A stretch of DNA of 64,000 bases. Origin: Stenotrophomonas indicatrix. GTDB lineage: Bacteria; Pseudomonadota; Gammaproteobacteria; Xanthomonadales; Xanthomonadaceae. How positions within the stretch are numbered: position 1 is the stretch's first letter; every line of letters begins with the position of its first letter. Under the pieces are notes generated by a model, which was not told the origin of the DNA, ran no database searches, and worked only from the letters and a program-made list of their open reading frames with translations. Position numbers and translations under genes: made by a program. Below, piece after piece: positions 9,218 through 18,061 of the stretch. The stretch covers positions 1,178,001 to 1,242,000 of the forward strand of contig NZ_PEJS01000001.1 in the NCBI RefSeq assembly GCF_002750975.1, read 5' to 3'.

Positions 9218-10200
9218 GGAGTCGCTCCAGGTTGGATCTCATGCAGGTCGCGGCGGTCGTAGGCACTGACGATGCGCGCCACCAGCGGGTGGCGGACCAC
9301 GTCGCGGGCTTCGAAGAAGGTGAAGCTGACGCCCTCCACGTCGCGCAGCACGTCGATCGCATCGCGCAGGCCGGACTTCACATGCTTGGGCAGGTCGGTC
9401 TGGGTCAGGTCGCCGGTGACCACGGCGGTGGAACCGAAGCCCAGACGGGTCAGGAACATCTTCATCTGTTCGATGGTGGTGTTCTGCGCTTCGTCCAGGA
9501 TCACGAACGCATCGTTGAGCGTGCGGCCGCGCATGTAGGCCAGCGGCGCGATCTCGATGACGTTCTTTTCCAGCAGCTTGAGCACCTTTTCCACGCCCAG
9601 CATTTCATACAGGGCGTCGTACAGTGGGCGCAGGTACGGGTCGACCTTCTGGCTCAGGTCGCCGGGCAGGAAGCCCAGCTTCTCGCCGGCCTCGACCGCC
9701 GGACGCACCAGGATCAGGCGCTGTACGCGCGATTCGTTCAGTGCTTCCACCGCGCTGGCAACGGCCAGGAAGGTCTTGCCGGTACCGGCCGGGCCGATGC
9801 CGAAGTTGATGTCGTGGCTGACGATCTGGTGCAGGTAGCGGCTCTGGTTGGAACCCCGCCCGCGCACGGTTCCGCGCTTGACCTTGATCGCCACGTCCTG
9901 CGCTTCATAGGAGCGGTCGGCGATCTGTTCGATGTTGGCCGCGTTCAGCCGCAGGTGAATGGCGTGGTTGTCGAAGGTGGTCTCTGCGGCTTCTTCGTAC
10001 AGCGCCTCGATCAGTTTCTGCGCCTCGGCGCTGGCCTCGGCCGGGCCGCTGATGCGGAACACGAAGCCGCGGTTGGCGATTTCCACGCCAAGCTTCAGTT
10101 CGATCTGGCGAAGGTGGCCGTCGAACGGGCCGCACAGGTTGGCCAGCTGCGCGTTGTCTTCCGGCGACAGGGTGAAGTCTCGATGCTCGATGCTTTTCAT
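9214..10200 (-). CDS. ybeZ: PhoH-family ATPase (YbeZ)
   Basis: A 328-residue P-loop ATPase of the PhoH/YbeZ family, a partner of YbeY in RNA metabolism. Walker A is GPAGTGKT at 136-143, and the Walker B region reads VILDEAQNT. An RNA-binding KH-like N-terminal part ([18 protein letters not shown]) is present. The ATG at 10200 (MKSIEHRDF) is chosen over an upstream extension to 10350, whose translation does not resemble the family. The 364 bases upstream carry paired DnaA-box-like modules. Confidence 0.93.
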   Translation of the reverse strand: MKSIEHRDFTLSPEDNAQLANLCGPFDGHLRQIELKLGVEIANRGFVFRISGPAEASAEAQKLIEALYEEAAETTFDNHAIHLRLNAANIEQIADRSYEAQDVAIKVKRGTVRGRGSNQSRYLHQIVSHDINFGIGPAGTGKTFLAVASAVEALNESRVQRLILVRPAVEAGEKLGFLPGDLSQKVDPYLRPLYDALYEMLGVEKVLKLLEKNVIEIAPLAYMRGRTLNDAFVILDEAQNTTIEQMKMFLTRLGFGSTAVVTGDLTQTDLPKHVKSGLRDAIDVLRDVEGVSFTFFEARDVVRHPLVARIVSAYDRRDLHEIQPGATP

Positions 10201-10281
10201 TGCTTGGGGTGGGGCGGGGTCGCCGTCCACCGCGATGGAGTCAGGGACGACAAGGGTAACGCGCAAGCCGGCATGACGACA

Positions 10282-10441
10282 GTTCTCCACACCGGGTGTG
10301 GACCGGCGCCGAAGAAACCTGTGGATAGACCTTCGCAGGGCTTGTGCCACAAGGAAGATGATGTCGTGGTGAAAATTGTGCCAGTGCCTGCAGGGTTTTC
10401 CACATGCGGTGTGGACGGTGTTGCCACGAACCTGTGGATAG
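10282..10441. repeat. Two 47-bp direct modules of DnaA-box-like motifs in a 364-bp gene-free stretch
   Basis: The interval 10201-10564 has no gene. It holds two modules of exactly 47 bp (10282-10328 and 10395-10441), 113 bp apart and identical at 33 of 47 positions. The conserved blocks are TTYTCCACA, GGTGTGGAC and AACCTGTGGATAG. The linkers between them diverge in sequence but keep their length. TTTTCCACA fits the DnaA-box consensus TTWTNCACA, and CTATCCACA and TTCTCCACA differ from it at one position. A palindrome CTTGTGCCACAAG lies between the modules. The site is between the divergent phoH and HlyD-type genes, so a regulatory role is likely; DnaA as the binder is inferred. Confidence 0.6.
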
Positions 10442-10564
10442 GTGGCAGCGAGCCTTGCGGCAGTGGCCTTGGCAGCGACTGATCAATTATTGGCCAGCGC
10501 TGATCTGGATCATTGCGGGTGCACAGGGGGCATGGCACCGTGGCGCCATCGCAGGAGGTGGCGC

Positions 10565-11521
10565 ATGGCCGTGGGCACGTGGGTGCGCAGGATGGGGTTG
10601 CTGGGCAGCTGCCTGCTGGCGGGGTGCGGCGAAGCACCACCAGCAGCACTGGGTACGCTTGAATGGGACCGGATCAGCGTGCCCGCACCGGCGGCTGAAG
10701 TGATCAGTACCGTTGACGTGCGCGAGGGGCAGGCGGTCAAGGCGGGCGCGCTGCTGATGCGCCTGGACCCTGTCCGTGGCGCAGCCCAGCTCGACGCCGC
10801 ACAGGCCGAAACGGCCCGCGCGCAGGCACAGCTCGAGGAACTGCAGGTGGGCCCGCGTGCGGAGCAGATCGCCCAGGCGCAGGCACAGCTCACCGCGCTG
10901 CGCGCGCAGGCGGCGGAAGCCACCGCTTACTACCGCCGGGTGCAACCGCTGGCCCGTCAGCGGTTGGTGGCTGCCGCTGATCTGGACCGGGCCCGCGCGG
11001 CCGCCGACAACGCCGTGGCCAGCGTGCGTGCTGCCGAACAGGCGTGGCTGCAGCTGCAGCGCGGCAACCGTCGTGAGGACATCGCCCAGGGCCAGGCCGC
11101 CTCCAGGGCGACACAGGCACAGGAGGTCGTGCAGGCCGTCAACCTGCAGAAGCTGCAGCTGCGCGCGCCGCGCGATGGCGTGGTCGATGCGTTGCCCTAC
11201 AGGCAAGGCGACCAGGCACCGATCGGTGCACCGTTGGTGGTGATGCTGGTGGGCGAACGGCCGTATGCGCGCGTATACCTGCCGCAGCCGTTGCGCCTGC
11301 AGGTGAAGGTCGGGCAGGCCGCGCTGGTGCAGCTGGACGGCGCCAACACCGTACTGAAAGCGCATGTGCGGTCGATCCGCAGCGAACCTTCCTTTACCCC
11401 CTATTACGCGTTGACTGGTGATGACGTCTCGCGGTTGAGCTACCTGGCCGAGATCGAGATCGACGACAGTGCCGACATGCAGGCGCTGCCCGCCGGGTTG
11501 CCGGTGCAGGTGCGCTTCTGA
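10565..11521 (+). CDS. HlyD-family periplasmic adaptor, lipoprotein type
   Basis: A 318-residue membrane fusion protein of an ABC exporter, similar in layout to YbhG. The N-terminus ends in a lipobox, LLAGC, so the mature protein is probably lipid-anchored. A biotinyl-lipoyl-like half (VISTVDVREGQAVKAGALLMRLD) is followed by a long Ala/Gln-rich coiled coil (about 85-200). The second lipoyl half is LQLRAPRDGVVDALPYRQGD in part, followed by a beta-barrel. AGGAGG lies six bases before the ATG at 10565 and fixes the start. The ABC ATPase and permease genes follow directly. Confidence 0.85.
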   Translation: MAVGTWVRRMGLLGSCLLAGCGEAPPAALGTLEWDRISVPAPAAEVISTVDVREGQAVKAGALLMRLDPVRGAAQLDAAQAETARAQAQLEELQVGPRAEQIAQAQAQLTALRAQAAEATAYYRRVQPLARQRLVAAADLDRARAAADNAVASVRAAEQAWLQLQRGNRREDIAQGQAASRATQAQEVVQAVNLQKLQLRAPRDGVVDALPYRQGDQAPIGAPLVVMLVGERPYARVYLPQPLRLQVKVGQAALVQLDGANTVLKAHVRSIRSEPSFTPYYALTGDDVSRLSYLAEIEIDDSADMQALPAGLPVQVRF

Positions 11522-11541
11522 ACCCGGTCGATGACATCGCC

Positions 11542-12465
11542 GTGCGTGCGCGGGGCCTGAGCCGCCGTTTCGGCGACCTGCTGGCGGTGGACAACGTCGA
11601 TCTGCAGGTGCCGCGTGGGCAGGTATACGGCTTCCTAGGCCCGAACGGCTCGGGCAAATCGACCACCATCCGCATGCTGTGCGGGCTGCTTGAGCCGAGC
11701 TCGGGCGAGATCGACGTGCTGGGCCTGGCGATCCCGGCGCAGGCCGAGGCGTTGCGCCGCCGCATCGGCTACATGACCCAGCGTTTTTCGTTGTACGAAG
11801 ACCTGTCGGTGCGGGAGAACCTGGAATTTCTTGCCGCCATCCAGGATCTGCCACGCGCGCAGGCGCGGCAACGGGTCGATGCGCTGCTGCTGCAGTATCG
11901 CCTGCAGGACCGCCAGGTGCAGTTGGCCGGCACCCTCAGTGGTGGGCAGAAGCAGCGGCTGGCGCTGGCCGGTGCGGTGATCCATGCGCCGGAACTGCTG
12001 TTCCTGGATGAGCCGACCAGTGCGGTCGATCCCGAGTCGCGTCGCGATTTCTGGGAGGCGCTGTTCGAACTCGCCGATGCCGGCACCACGGTGCTGGTGT
12101 CCACCCATTACATGGACGAGGCCGAACGCTGCCACCGGCTGGCGATCCTTGATCGCGGTGCCCTGGTAGCCGATGGCACGCCGGCCGAACTGTGCGCGCA
12201 GCTGCAGGGTCGCACCCTGGCCGTCACCACCGCGCAACCCCGGCAGGCCAGCCGCGCGCTGGCGGCGCTGCCGGGCGTGCTCAGCGTGGCGCAGATCGGC
12301 ACCGAACTGCGCGTGCTGTGCAGCGAGGGCGCGGCCGATACCCGCGTGTTGGCGCAGGCCCTTGCCGACGCCGATCCGCAGGCCAGCATCGAACCGGTGG
12401 CGCCCAACCTGGAAGACGTCTTCGTTGCCGCCACCCGTGGCCGTGGTCGGGAGCCGGCGGCATGA
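11542..12465 (+). CDS. ABC transporter ATP-binding protein (YbhF/CcmA type)
   Basis: A 307-residue ATPase of an export system. Walker A is GPNGSGKST near residue 34, the signature is LSGGQKQRL, Walker B is LLFLDEPT and the switch histidine is in VSTHYMDEAE. The C-terminal extension resembles the drug-exporter DrrA/YbhF group. The start is uncertain: GTG at 11542 is the first plausible codon, 20 bases after the adaptor stop. The stop overlaps the permease ATG by four bases. Confidence 0.88.
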   Translation: MRARGLSRRFGDLLAVDNVDLQVPRGQVYGFLGPNGSGKSTTIRMLCGLLEPSSGEIDVLGLAIPAQAEALRRRIGYMTQRFSLYEDLSVRENLEFLAAIQDLPRAQARQRVDALLLQYRLQDRQVQLAGTLSGGQKQRLALAGAVIHAPELLFLDEPTSAVDPESRRDFWEALFELADAGTTVLVSTHYMDEAERCHRLAILDRGALVADGTPAELCAQLQGRTLAVTTAQPRQASRALAALPGVLSVAQIGTELRVLCSEGAADTRVLAQALADADPQASIEPVAPNLEDVFVAATRGRGREPAA

Positions 12466-13574
12466 GCCTGCGACGGCTGTGGGCGATCATGCTCAAGGAG
12501 CTGCGCCAGCTGCGCCGCGACCGGATCACCCTGGCGATGATCATCGGCATCCCGGTGATGCAGCTGCTGCTGTTCGGCTATGCGATCAACCTCAACCTGC
12601 GGCACCTGGATGCCGGCATCGCCGACCAGGCCAACAGTGCGGCTTCTCGCGCCCTGGTGCAGGACATGGTTGCCACCGGTGTGATCGCCCCGCGCGCACA
12701 GGCCTATACGCCCGACCAGCTGATGGAGGCGTTGCGACGGGGCCGGATCAGCGTGGGCATCGTGATTCCCGCCGATTTCGAACGACGCCGCTACGAAGGC
12801 CGCGAAGCGGTGCAGGTGCTGGTCGACGGCAGCGATACGGTGGTGCAAAGCGCGGCGATCCAGTTGGCGCAGGTACCGCTGGACACGCGGCCGACCAGCA
12901 ACACGCGGCCGCTGCGCGAAGGCAGCATCGCCAGCGGGCCGGTGAGTGTCATCAGCTTCTATAACCCGCAACGACGGTCAGCGGTGAACATCGTGCCTGG
13001 CCTGATCGGGGTGATCCTGACCATGACCTTGGTGATGTTCACTGCAGTGGCGGTGGTACGCGAGCGCGAACGCGGCAACATGGAGCTGCTGATCGCCACG
13101 CCGGTATCGCGCAGCGAACTGATGGTGGGCAAGGTATTGCCCTACGCGGCGATCGGTCTGCTGCAGACCACCCTGGTGCTGCTGCTGGGCACGTGGTTGT
13201 TCGAGGTCCCGATCCGCGGCAGCCTGCTGGATGTCTATCTGGCCGCCGTGCTGCTGGTGCTGGCCAACCTGGCGCTGGGCCTGTTGATTTCAACCCGGGC
13301 GCGTTCGCAGTTCCAGGCCATGCAGATGACCCTGTTCCTGTTCCTGCCCTCCATCCTGCTGTCGGGCTTCATGTTCCCGTTCGCCGGCATGCCCCGGCCG
13401 GTGCAGTGGCTGGCTGAAGTATTGCCGCTGACCCATTTCCTGCGCCTGGTACGCGGCATCATGCTGCGCGGTGCTTCGCTGTGGGAGCTGTGGCCGGACG
13501 CGCTGGCGCTGCTGGTGTTCATCGTGGCGATGATGACCCTGGCCATCCTGCGCTTCCGCAAACGCCTGGATTGA
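12462..13574 (+). CDS. ABC-2 type transporter permease (YbhS/YhhJ type)
   Basis: A 370-residue permease with one N-terminal membrane segment (about 20-42), a large periplasmic domain, and five or so C-terminal segments, the ABC-2 layout. KELRQLRRDRITLAMIIGIP and RERERGNMELLIATPVSR are family hallmarks. It probably works with the ATPase and the lipoprotein adaptor before it as a tripartite exporter of an unknown substrate. Only one permease gene is present, whereas ybh operons carry two, so a homodimer is expected. Confidence 0.88.
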   Translation: MSLRRLWAIMLKELRQLRRDRITLAMIIGIPVMQLLLFGYAINLNLRHLDAGIADQANSAASRALVQDMVATGVIAPRAQAYTPDQLMEALRRGRISVGIVIPADFERRRYEGREAVQVLVDGSDTVVQSAAIQLAQVPLDTRPTSNTRPLREGSIASGPVSVISFYNPQRRSAVNIVPGLIGVILTMTLVMFTAVAVVRERERGNMELLIATPVSRSELMVGKVLPYAAIGLLQTTLVLLLGTWLFEVPIRGSLLDVYLAAVLLVLANLALGLLISTRARSQFQAMQMTLFLFLPSILLSGFMFPFAGMPRPVQWLAEVLPLTHFLRLVRGIMLRGASLWELWPDALALLVFIVAMMTLAILRFRKRLD

Positions 13575-13577
13575 AGC

Positions 13578-13815
13578 ATGCCGACCAACGGTCGGCATCC
13601 ACCCCGGTAGGTGCCGACCGCTTGCCGGCATCAATTGCGGTGGGTGCCGACCGTTGGTCGGCACGCCTCAATTCCTCGGTGGGTGCCGACCGTTGGTCGG
13701 CACACCTCAATCCCTCGGTGGGTGCCGACCGTTGGTCGGCACGCCTCAATCCCTCGGTGGGTGCCGACCGTTGGTCGGCATCAATTGCGGTGGGTGCCGA
13801 CCGTTGGTCGGCACA
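13578..13815. repeat. Tandem array of SMAG-type palindromes
   Basis: The array starts with an inverted palindrome at 13578-13598. A degenerate copy with GTAG at 13607-13610 follows, then five near-identical hairpins (GTGCCGACC GTT GGTCGGCAC) starting at 13644, 13683, 13722, 13761 and 13794. The spacing is 39, 39, 39 and 33 bp. The linkers repeat too (CCTCAATCCCTCGGTGG type), and an ATCAATTGCGG linker follows both the first and the fifth copy. It fills the space between the convergent permease and miaB genes and ends three bases before the miaB stop. Confidence 0.85.
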
Positions 13816-13817
13816 CC

Positions 13818-15236
13818 TTATTCCGTCACCACGCGCCCGCGCAGCGAGTTGGTCATCGCTTCGGTGATCACCACGTCCACGAACTGGCCGATCAGGCGCG
13901 GGTGCGCCGGGAAGTTCACCGAACGCATGTTCTCGGTCTTGCCGGTCAGTTCGTTCGGGTTCTTGCGCGAAGGGCCTTCCACCAGCACGGTCTGTACGCT
14001 GCCGACCATCTTTTCGGAGATCTGCGCGGCATGCGCGTTGATCCGTTCCTGCAGCCGCGACAGGCGCGCATGCTTTTCCGCGTCGCTGATCGTGTCTTCC
14101 AGGTCTGCAGCCGGCGTGCCCGGGCGACGCGAATAGATGAAGGAGAAGCTGTGGTCGAAGCCGATATCCTCGATCAGCTTCATGGTCTTCTCGAAATCAG
14201 CATCCGTCTCGCCGGGAAAACCGACGATGAAGTCCGAACTGATCGAGATATCGGGGCGCACCGCACGCAGCTTGCGGATCTTCGACTTGAATTCCAGTGC
14301 GGTATAACCGCGCTTCATCGCTGACAGCACGCGGTCGCTGCCTGCCTGCACCGGCAGGTGCAGGAAGTTGGCCAGCTGCGGCACGTCGCGGAACGCGTCG
14401 ATCAACGAATCGCTGAACTCCAGCGGATGCGAGGTGGTGAAGCGGATGCGACCGATGCCGTCGATCTCGGCGATGGTGCGGATCAGCAGGCCGAGGTCGG
14501 CGAGCTCGCCATCACCATAGGGGCCACGGTAGGCGTTGACGTTCTGGCCGAGCAGATTGATCTCGCGCACGCCCTGTGCCGCAAGCTGTGCCACTTCCAC
14601 CACAACGTCTTCGAACGGGCGGCTGACTTCGGTACCACGCGTGTAGGGCACCACGCAGAACGAACAGTACTTGGAGCAGCCTTCCATGATCGACACGAAC
14701 GCCGACGCGCCATCGGCACGCGGTTCGGGCATGCGATCGAACTTCTCGATTTCCGGGAAGCTGATGTCCACCTGCGGGCGCTGCTGATCGCGACGGGCGC
14801 GGATCAGTTCCGGCAGGCGATGCAGTGTCTGCGGGCCGAACACCAGGTCGACGAACGGCGCACGCTTGATGATCGCCTCGCCTTCCTGCGACGCCACGCA
14901 ACCGCCTACGCCGATGATGACCTCGCGGCCCTGGTTCTTCAGGCTCTTCCAGATGCCCAGCTGGCTGAACACCTTCTCCTGCGCCTTTTCGCGGATCGAG
15001 CAGGTATTGACCAGGATGACGTCGGCGTCTTCCGGGCGATCGGTCAGTTCCAGGCCATCGCTGGCGGCGAGCACGTCGGCCATCTTGGCCGAGTCGTACT
15101 CGTTCATCTGGCAACCGTGGGTCTTGATGTACAGCTTGCCCTTCACGTGGTCGGGCTTGCGCGGACCAGAGGGCAGGGCAACGAGCGGAGTGCCGCCCTG
15201 GGCGGCGGGCGGAAAGACGTCTGGCGTCCCGGTCAT
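13818..15236 (-). CDS. miaB: tRNA-2-methylthio-N6-dimethylallyladenosine synthase MiaB
   Basis: A 472-residue radical SAM methylthiotransferase that modifies A37 of tRNAs reading UNN codons. The first Fe-S cluster cysteines are Cys42, Cys79 and Cys113. The radical SAM cluster is Cys187-x3-Cys191-x2-Cys194 in [13 protein letters not shown] domain ends the chain. In E. coli miaB precedes ybeZ-ybeY-ybeX. Here a divergent ABC exporter and a repeat array separate it from them. About 30 N-terminal residues before [11 protein letters not shown] are not typical of the family core, so the true start could be further in. Confidence 0.95.
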   Translation of the reverse strand: MTGTPDVFPPAAQGGTPLVALPSGPRKPDHVKGKLYIKTHGCQMNEYDSAKMADVLAASDGLELTDRPEDADVILVNTCSIREKAQEKVFSQLGIWKSLKNQGREVIIGVGGCVASQEGEAIIKRAPFVDLVFGPQTLHRLPELIRARRDQQRPQVDISFPEIEKFDRMPEPRADGASAFVSIMEGCSKYCSFCVVPYTRGTEVSRPFEDVVVEVAQLAAQGVREINLLGQNVNAYRGPYGDGELADLGLLIRTIAEIDGIGRIRFTTSHPLEFSDSLIDAFRDVPQLANFLHLPVQAGSDRVLSAMKRGYTALEFKSKIRKLRAVRPDISISSDFIVGFPGETDADFEKTMKLIEDIGFDHSFSFIYSRRPGTPAADLEDTISDAEKHARLSRLQERINAHAAQISEKMVGSVQTVLVEGPSRKNPNELTGKTENMRSVNFPAHPRLIGQFVDVVITEAMTNSLRGRVVTE

Positions 15237-15333
15237 GGCGCTTAATCCATTCGGGTGGCGGGAAAGGGGGCGATTCTACCCGCATCCCAGGGCGTGCGTC
15301 CGGCGCAACGCCGGCGGCGCCGCGCTGGGCGCT

Positions 15334-15400
15334 CGCGGGGCATGGCCCCGCGCTACCTGCATCCCGTCCCGTTCTGTAGCGCCGGGCCCGTGCCCGGCGA
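15334..15400. repeat. Pair of SMAG-type palindromes in opposite orientation
   Basis: One hairpin has the stem CGCGGGGC/GCCCCGCG (15334-15352), followed by CTAC. The other begins with GTAG at 15377 and has the stem CGCCGGGC/GCCCGGCG (15381-15400). They sit in the 170-bp interval between the miaB start and the glutathione S-transferase stop. No gene is seen in that interval. Confidence 0.65.
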
Positions 15401-15406
15401 GTGCTC

Positions 15407-16027
15407 TTACGCCGCGATCAGCTCCGCATCGATCTGCCGCGAACGATCAAACGCGGTCATCGCGCTCATCCGATCGATATAGGCGGCCGTCGCCGGTGCT
15501 GGCTGCACCAGGCCGAACGCACTGGTCCATGCCAGCGCATTGCCCCACAGCACGTCGGCCGCACTCATCACCTCGCCCAGCAGGTACGGTCCCTGCGCCA
15601 GCTGCGCTTCGATCACCTGCAGCACCGTATCAGCATCGTTGTAGGGCGACATCAGGCGCGGCGGCGGCTCGCGATGCATGGCCTTGTCGATCATCGCCGG
15701 CTCGAAACAGGCGCCATAGAAGGCCATCCAGCGCAGGTAAGGGCCGCGCAGGGCGTCGCCGATCGGCGGTGCCAGCCCGGCTTCCGGATACAGGTCGGCC
15801 AGGTACAGATAGATCGCCACCTGCTCGGTCACCAGGGCGCCGTTGTGGACGATGGCCGGCACCTTGCCCATCGGGTTGATAGCCAGATAGGCCGGGGCCA
15901 GGTTGGCACCGGCCTTCAGGTCCAGCACCTGCATGCGGTAGTCGGCGCCCAGCGCTTCGAGCAGGGCGACAGCGCCGCTCGAGCGTGAACGGGCGGCGTG
16001 GTAGAGGGTGATCTGGCGTGACGTCAT
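15407..16027 (-). CDS. Glutathione S-transferase family protein
   Basis: A 206-residue GST-fold protein. The N-terminal thioredoxin-like half runs from ITLYHAARSRSSGAV to MGKVPAIVHNGALVTEQVAIYLYLADLYP split by polar loops; NPMGKVPA and the TEQ/VAIY glutathione-site pattern are typical. The C-terminal helical half carries the GEVMSAADVLWGNAL segment. The substrate is unknown. The start at 16027 is chosen because ITLYHAARS follows directly. A divergent WYL-type regulator begins 80 bases upstream and probably controls it. Confidence 0.85.
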   Translation of the reverse strand: MTSRQITLYHAARSRSSGAVALLEALGADYRMQVLDLKAGANLAPAYLAINPMGKVPAIVHNGALVTEQVAIYLYLADLYPEAGLAPPIGDALRGPYLRWMAFYGACFEPAMIDKAMHREPPPRLMSPYNDADTVLQVIEAQLAQGPYLLGEVMSAADVLWGNALAWTSAFGLVQPAPATAAYIDRMSAMTAFDRSRQIDAELIAA

Positions 16028-16107
16028 GGCATTGCTCCCTGCAGGTGGTGGTGAAGTGGGGCCCATGCTGGGGCACAATTGCGGACGACTTCTGTCCGCG
16101 ATCCGTC

Positions 16108-17076
16108 ATGCGCCATACCGCCCATCGCCTGCTTCGCCTGATTTCCCTGCTGCAGGCCCGCCGTCACTGGTCCGGCGCCGAGCTGGCCGAGCGCATGGGC
16201 GTGGATCGGCGCAGCATCCGTCGCGATGTCGAGCGCCTGCGTGAGCTGGGGTATCCGGTACAGGCCTCGGCCGGTGTAGGTGGCGGCTACCGGCTGGGCG
16301 CCGGTGCGCCGGTGCTGCCGATGCTGCTGGATGAGGAGGAGGCCACCACACTGGCGATTGCCCTGCGCGCGGCGTCGGCCACGGTGTCCGGCATCGACGA
16401 CACCGCCCGCGGCCTGCTGTCCAAGCTCGACCCGCTGGTGCCGGCGCGTCGCCGCCAGCAGGCCGGCGAAGTACATGCCGCCACCGCAACCCTGTCCGAC
16501 CTGCCGTCCACCGACGCGCGCCTGCTCGGGCGACTGGCCCAGCATTGCCGGCAGGCCGCGCGGCTGGCCTTCGAATACCGCAGCGCGCAGGACGCGGTGA
16601 CGCAACGCGAAGTCGAGGCCCAGCACCTGGTCAACTACGGACGGCGCTGGTATCTGCTGGCCTGGGACCTGGGGCGGCAGGACTGGCGCACGCTGCGCGT
16701 GGACCGGATGGGCGCAGTGCGTTCGCTGCCAGAGCCTGGCCTGCATCGGCGCACTCCGGCGCCGCCGGATGTGATGGTGCGGCAGGCGGTCAGCCAGGCG
16801 CCGTTCGCGCTGCAGGCCGTCCTGCGCCTGGCCGGCAGCGAAGCGGAGCTGACCGGGCGCATTCCGCCCTGGTGCGGCGTGCTGGAGGCCGACGGGCCAG
16901 CGCATTGCCTGTTGCGGATGGGCGCGGAGAGCCGCGGCATGATGCTGGCGCAGATCCTCAGCCTGGATCGCCTGCCGGTGGCGATGTGGACCATGCCGGC
17001 CGAGCTGCGCGAGGAGCTGGCCCAGCGCCTGGCCGGGCTTGGCCAGGTCCTGGCCGTGCCCGCCGTCACGGTCTGA
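16108..17076 (+). CDS. YafY-family transcriptional regulator (HTH + WYL domain)
   Basis: A 322-residue DNA-binding regulator. The N-terminus has a DeoR-like winged helix (RHWSGAELAERMGVDRRSIRRDVERLRELGYPV in part). The WYL domain is recognisable by GRRWYLLAWDLGRQDWRTLRVDRM, with the WYL triplet. The C-terminal WCX extension ends the chain. Such regulators often control the adjacent divergent gene, here the GST. The ATG at 16108 gives a start directly before the HTH (MRHTAHRLLRL). The effector is unknown. Confidence 0.88.
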   Translation: MRHTAHRLLRLISLLQARRHWSGAELAERMGVDRRSIRRDVERLRELGYPVQASAGVGGGYRLGAGAPVLPMLLDEEEATTLAIALRAASATVSGIDDTARGLLSKLDPLVPARRRQQAGEVHAATATLSDLPSTDARLLGRLAQHCRQAARLAFEYRSAQDAVTQREVEAQHLVNYGRRWYLLAWDLGRQDWRTLRVDRMGAVRSLPEPGLHRRTPAPPDVMVRQAVSQAPFALQAVLRLAGSEAELTGRIPPWCGVLEADGPAHCLLRMGAESRGMMLAQILSLDRLPVAMWTMPAELREELAQRLAGLGQVLAVPAVTV

Positions 17077-17122
17077 GCCGGCGCCCTTGGCAAGCCGCAG
17101 CGAAGCTGGGACACTCGCGGCC

Positions 17123-18061
17123 ATGAAGGGGAGACTGGGGATAACGGCGATCATCATCGCTGCGCTGACCGCTGCGCCGGCCAGCGCCGGTACCCTGTAC
17201 AAGTGCCTCGGCGCCGACGGTGTCACCAGCTATGTCAGCAAGCGGGTGGCCGGTGCCCAATGCAGCACCATCAGCTACACCCGCAGCGCGGGCAGGGCAG
17301 CGCGCGCTCCCGTTGCCACGCCGGTGCCGGCGCCGCTACCAGCACCTGCGGCACCTGCTGCAGTGGTGGCCAGCGCCGAGCGTAATCCGGTCGCGGTCGC
17401 CGCCGCTGCGGCCAGTCCCGCTGTCGCAGCGACCCCGGCACCCGCAACGACCTCTACGCCGGCCAGTCCACGCGGCGGCAGGATGGTCAGCGGACAGGTC
17501 TATTCGTACATGCAGGACGGGGTGCGCCACTACACCAGCGCACGCCCGACCCAGGTCGCCAACCTCGGCCCGGTGCGGACCATCCGCTACAGCTTCATGG
17601 AGCGCTGTTACGCCTGTGGGGTCAATCCGCGCGTCGATTTCGGCAGCGTGCGCCTGAACACCACGGCCTTCCAGAGCGAGATCACCTCGGCGGCACGCGA
17701 ATTCGGGGTGGAAGAGGCCGTGGTACGCGCGATCATCCATGCCGAGTCGGCCTACAACCCGACCGCACTCAGCCGTGCCGGCGCCCAGGGCCTGATGCAG
17801 CTGATGCCGCCCACCGCCGCGCGTTTCGGCGTCAGCGATTCCTACGACGCGGGGCAGAACATCCGTGGCGGTGTGCAGTATCTGGCGTGGCTGTTGAAGC
17901 GTTTCAATGGAGACCTGACCCTGGCCGCTGCCGGCTACAACGCGGGCGAGGGCGCGGTCGATCGCCATCGCGGCGTGCCGCCCTACAGCGAGACCCAGTA
18001 TTACGTGCGCCGGGTCGGCCAGCTGGCCGAGCGCTATCGCACGGTGCTGAGCAAGCAGTAG
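17123..18061 (+). CDS. Lytic transglycosylase with N-terminal DUF4124-like region
   Basis: A 312-residue exported peptidoglycan-cleaving enzyme. A signal peptide ends in ASA (1-22). GTLYKCLGADGVTSYVSK is a DUF4124-type motif. A Pro/Ala-rich linker covers about 60-118, and a second YSYMQDGVRHYTSARPT element comes before the catalytic SLT domain. Glu208 in AIIHAESAYNP is the expected catalytic acid, and GLMQLMPPTAARFGV and AAGYNAGEGAV complete the fold. The TAG stop lies inside the GTAG of a SMAG repeat. Confidence 0.9.
   Translation: MKGRLGITAIIIAALTAAPASAGTLYKCLGADGVTSYVSKRVAGAQCSTISYTRSAGRAARAPVATPVPAPLPAPAAPAAVVASAERNPVAVAAAAASPAVAATPAPATTSTPASPRGGRMVSGQVYSYMQDGVRHYTSARPTQVANLGPVRTIRYSFMERCYACGVNPRVDFGSVRLNTTAFQSEITSAAREFGVEEAVVRAIIHAESAYNPTALSRAGAQGLMQLMPPTAARFGVSDSYDAGQNIRGGVQYLAWLLKRFNGDLTLAAAGYNAGEGAVDRHRGVPPYSETQYYVRRVGQLAERYRTVLSKQ

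Noticed and set aside
10201..10564. Replication origin
   Set aside because: The DnaA-like motifs are clustered, but no dnaA, dnaN, gyrB, rpmH or AT-rich unwinding region is present.
13607..13815. Possible CRISPR array
   Set aside because: The units are palindromic and the linkers of about 18 bp are near-identical instead of unique; no cas gene is near.
13481..13867. A plus-strand frame encoding repeated SVGADRWSARLN-like units
   Set aside because: It is a read-through of the SMAG array. The repeat period is 39 bp, so any frame without a stop gives a repetitive peptide. No ribosome binding site or homologue is apparent.
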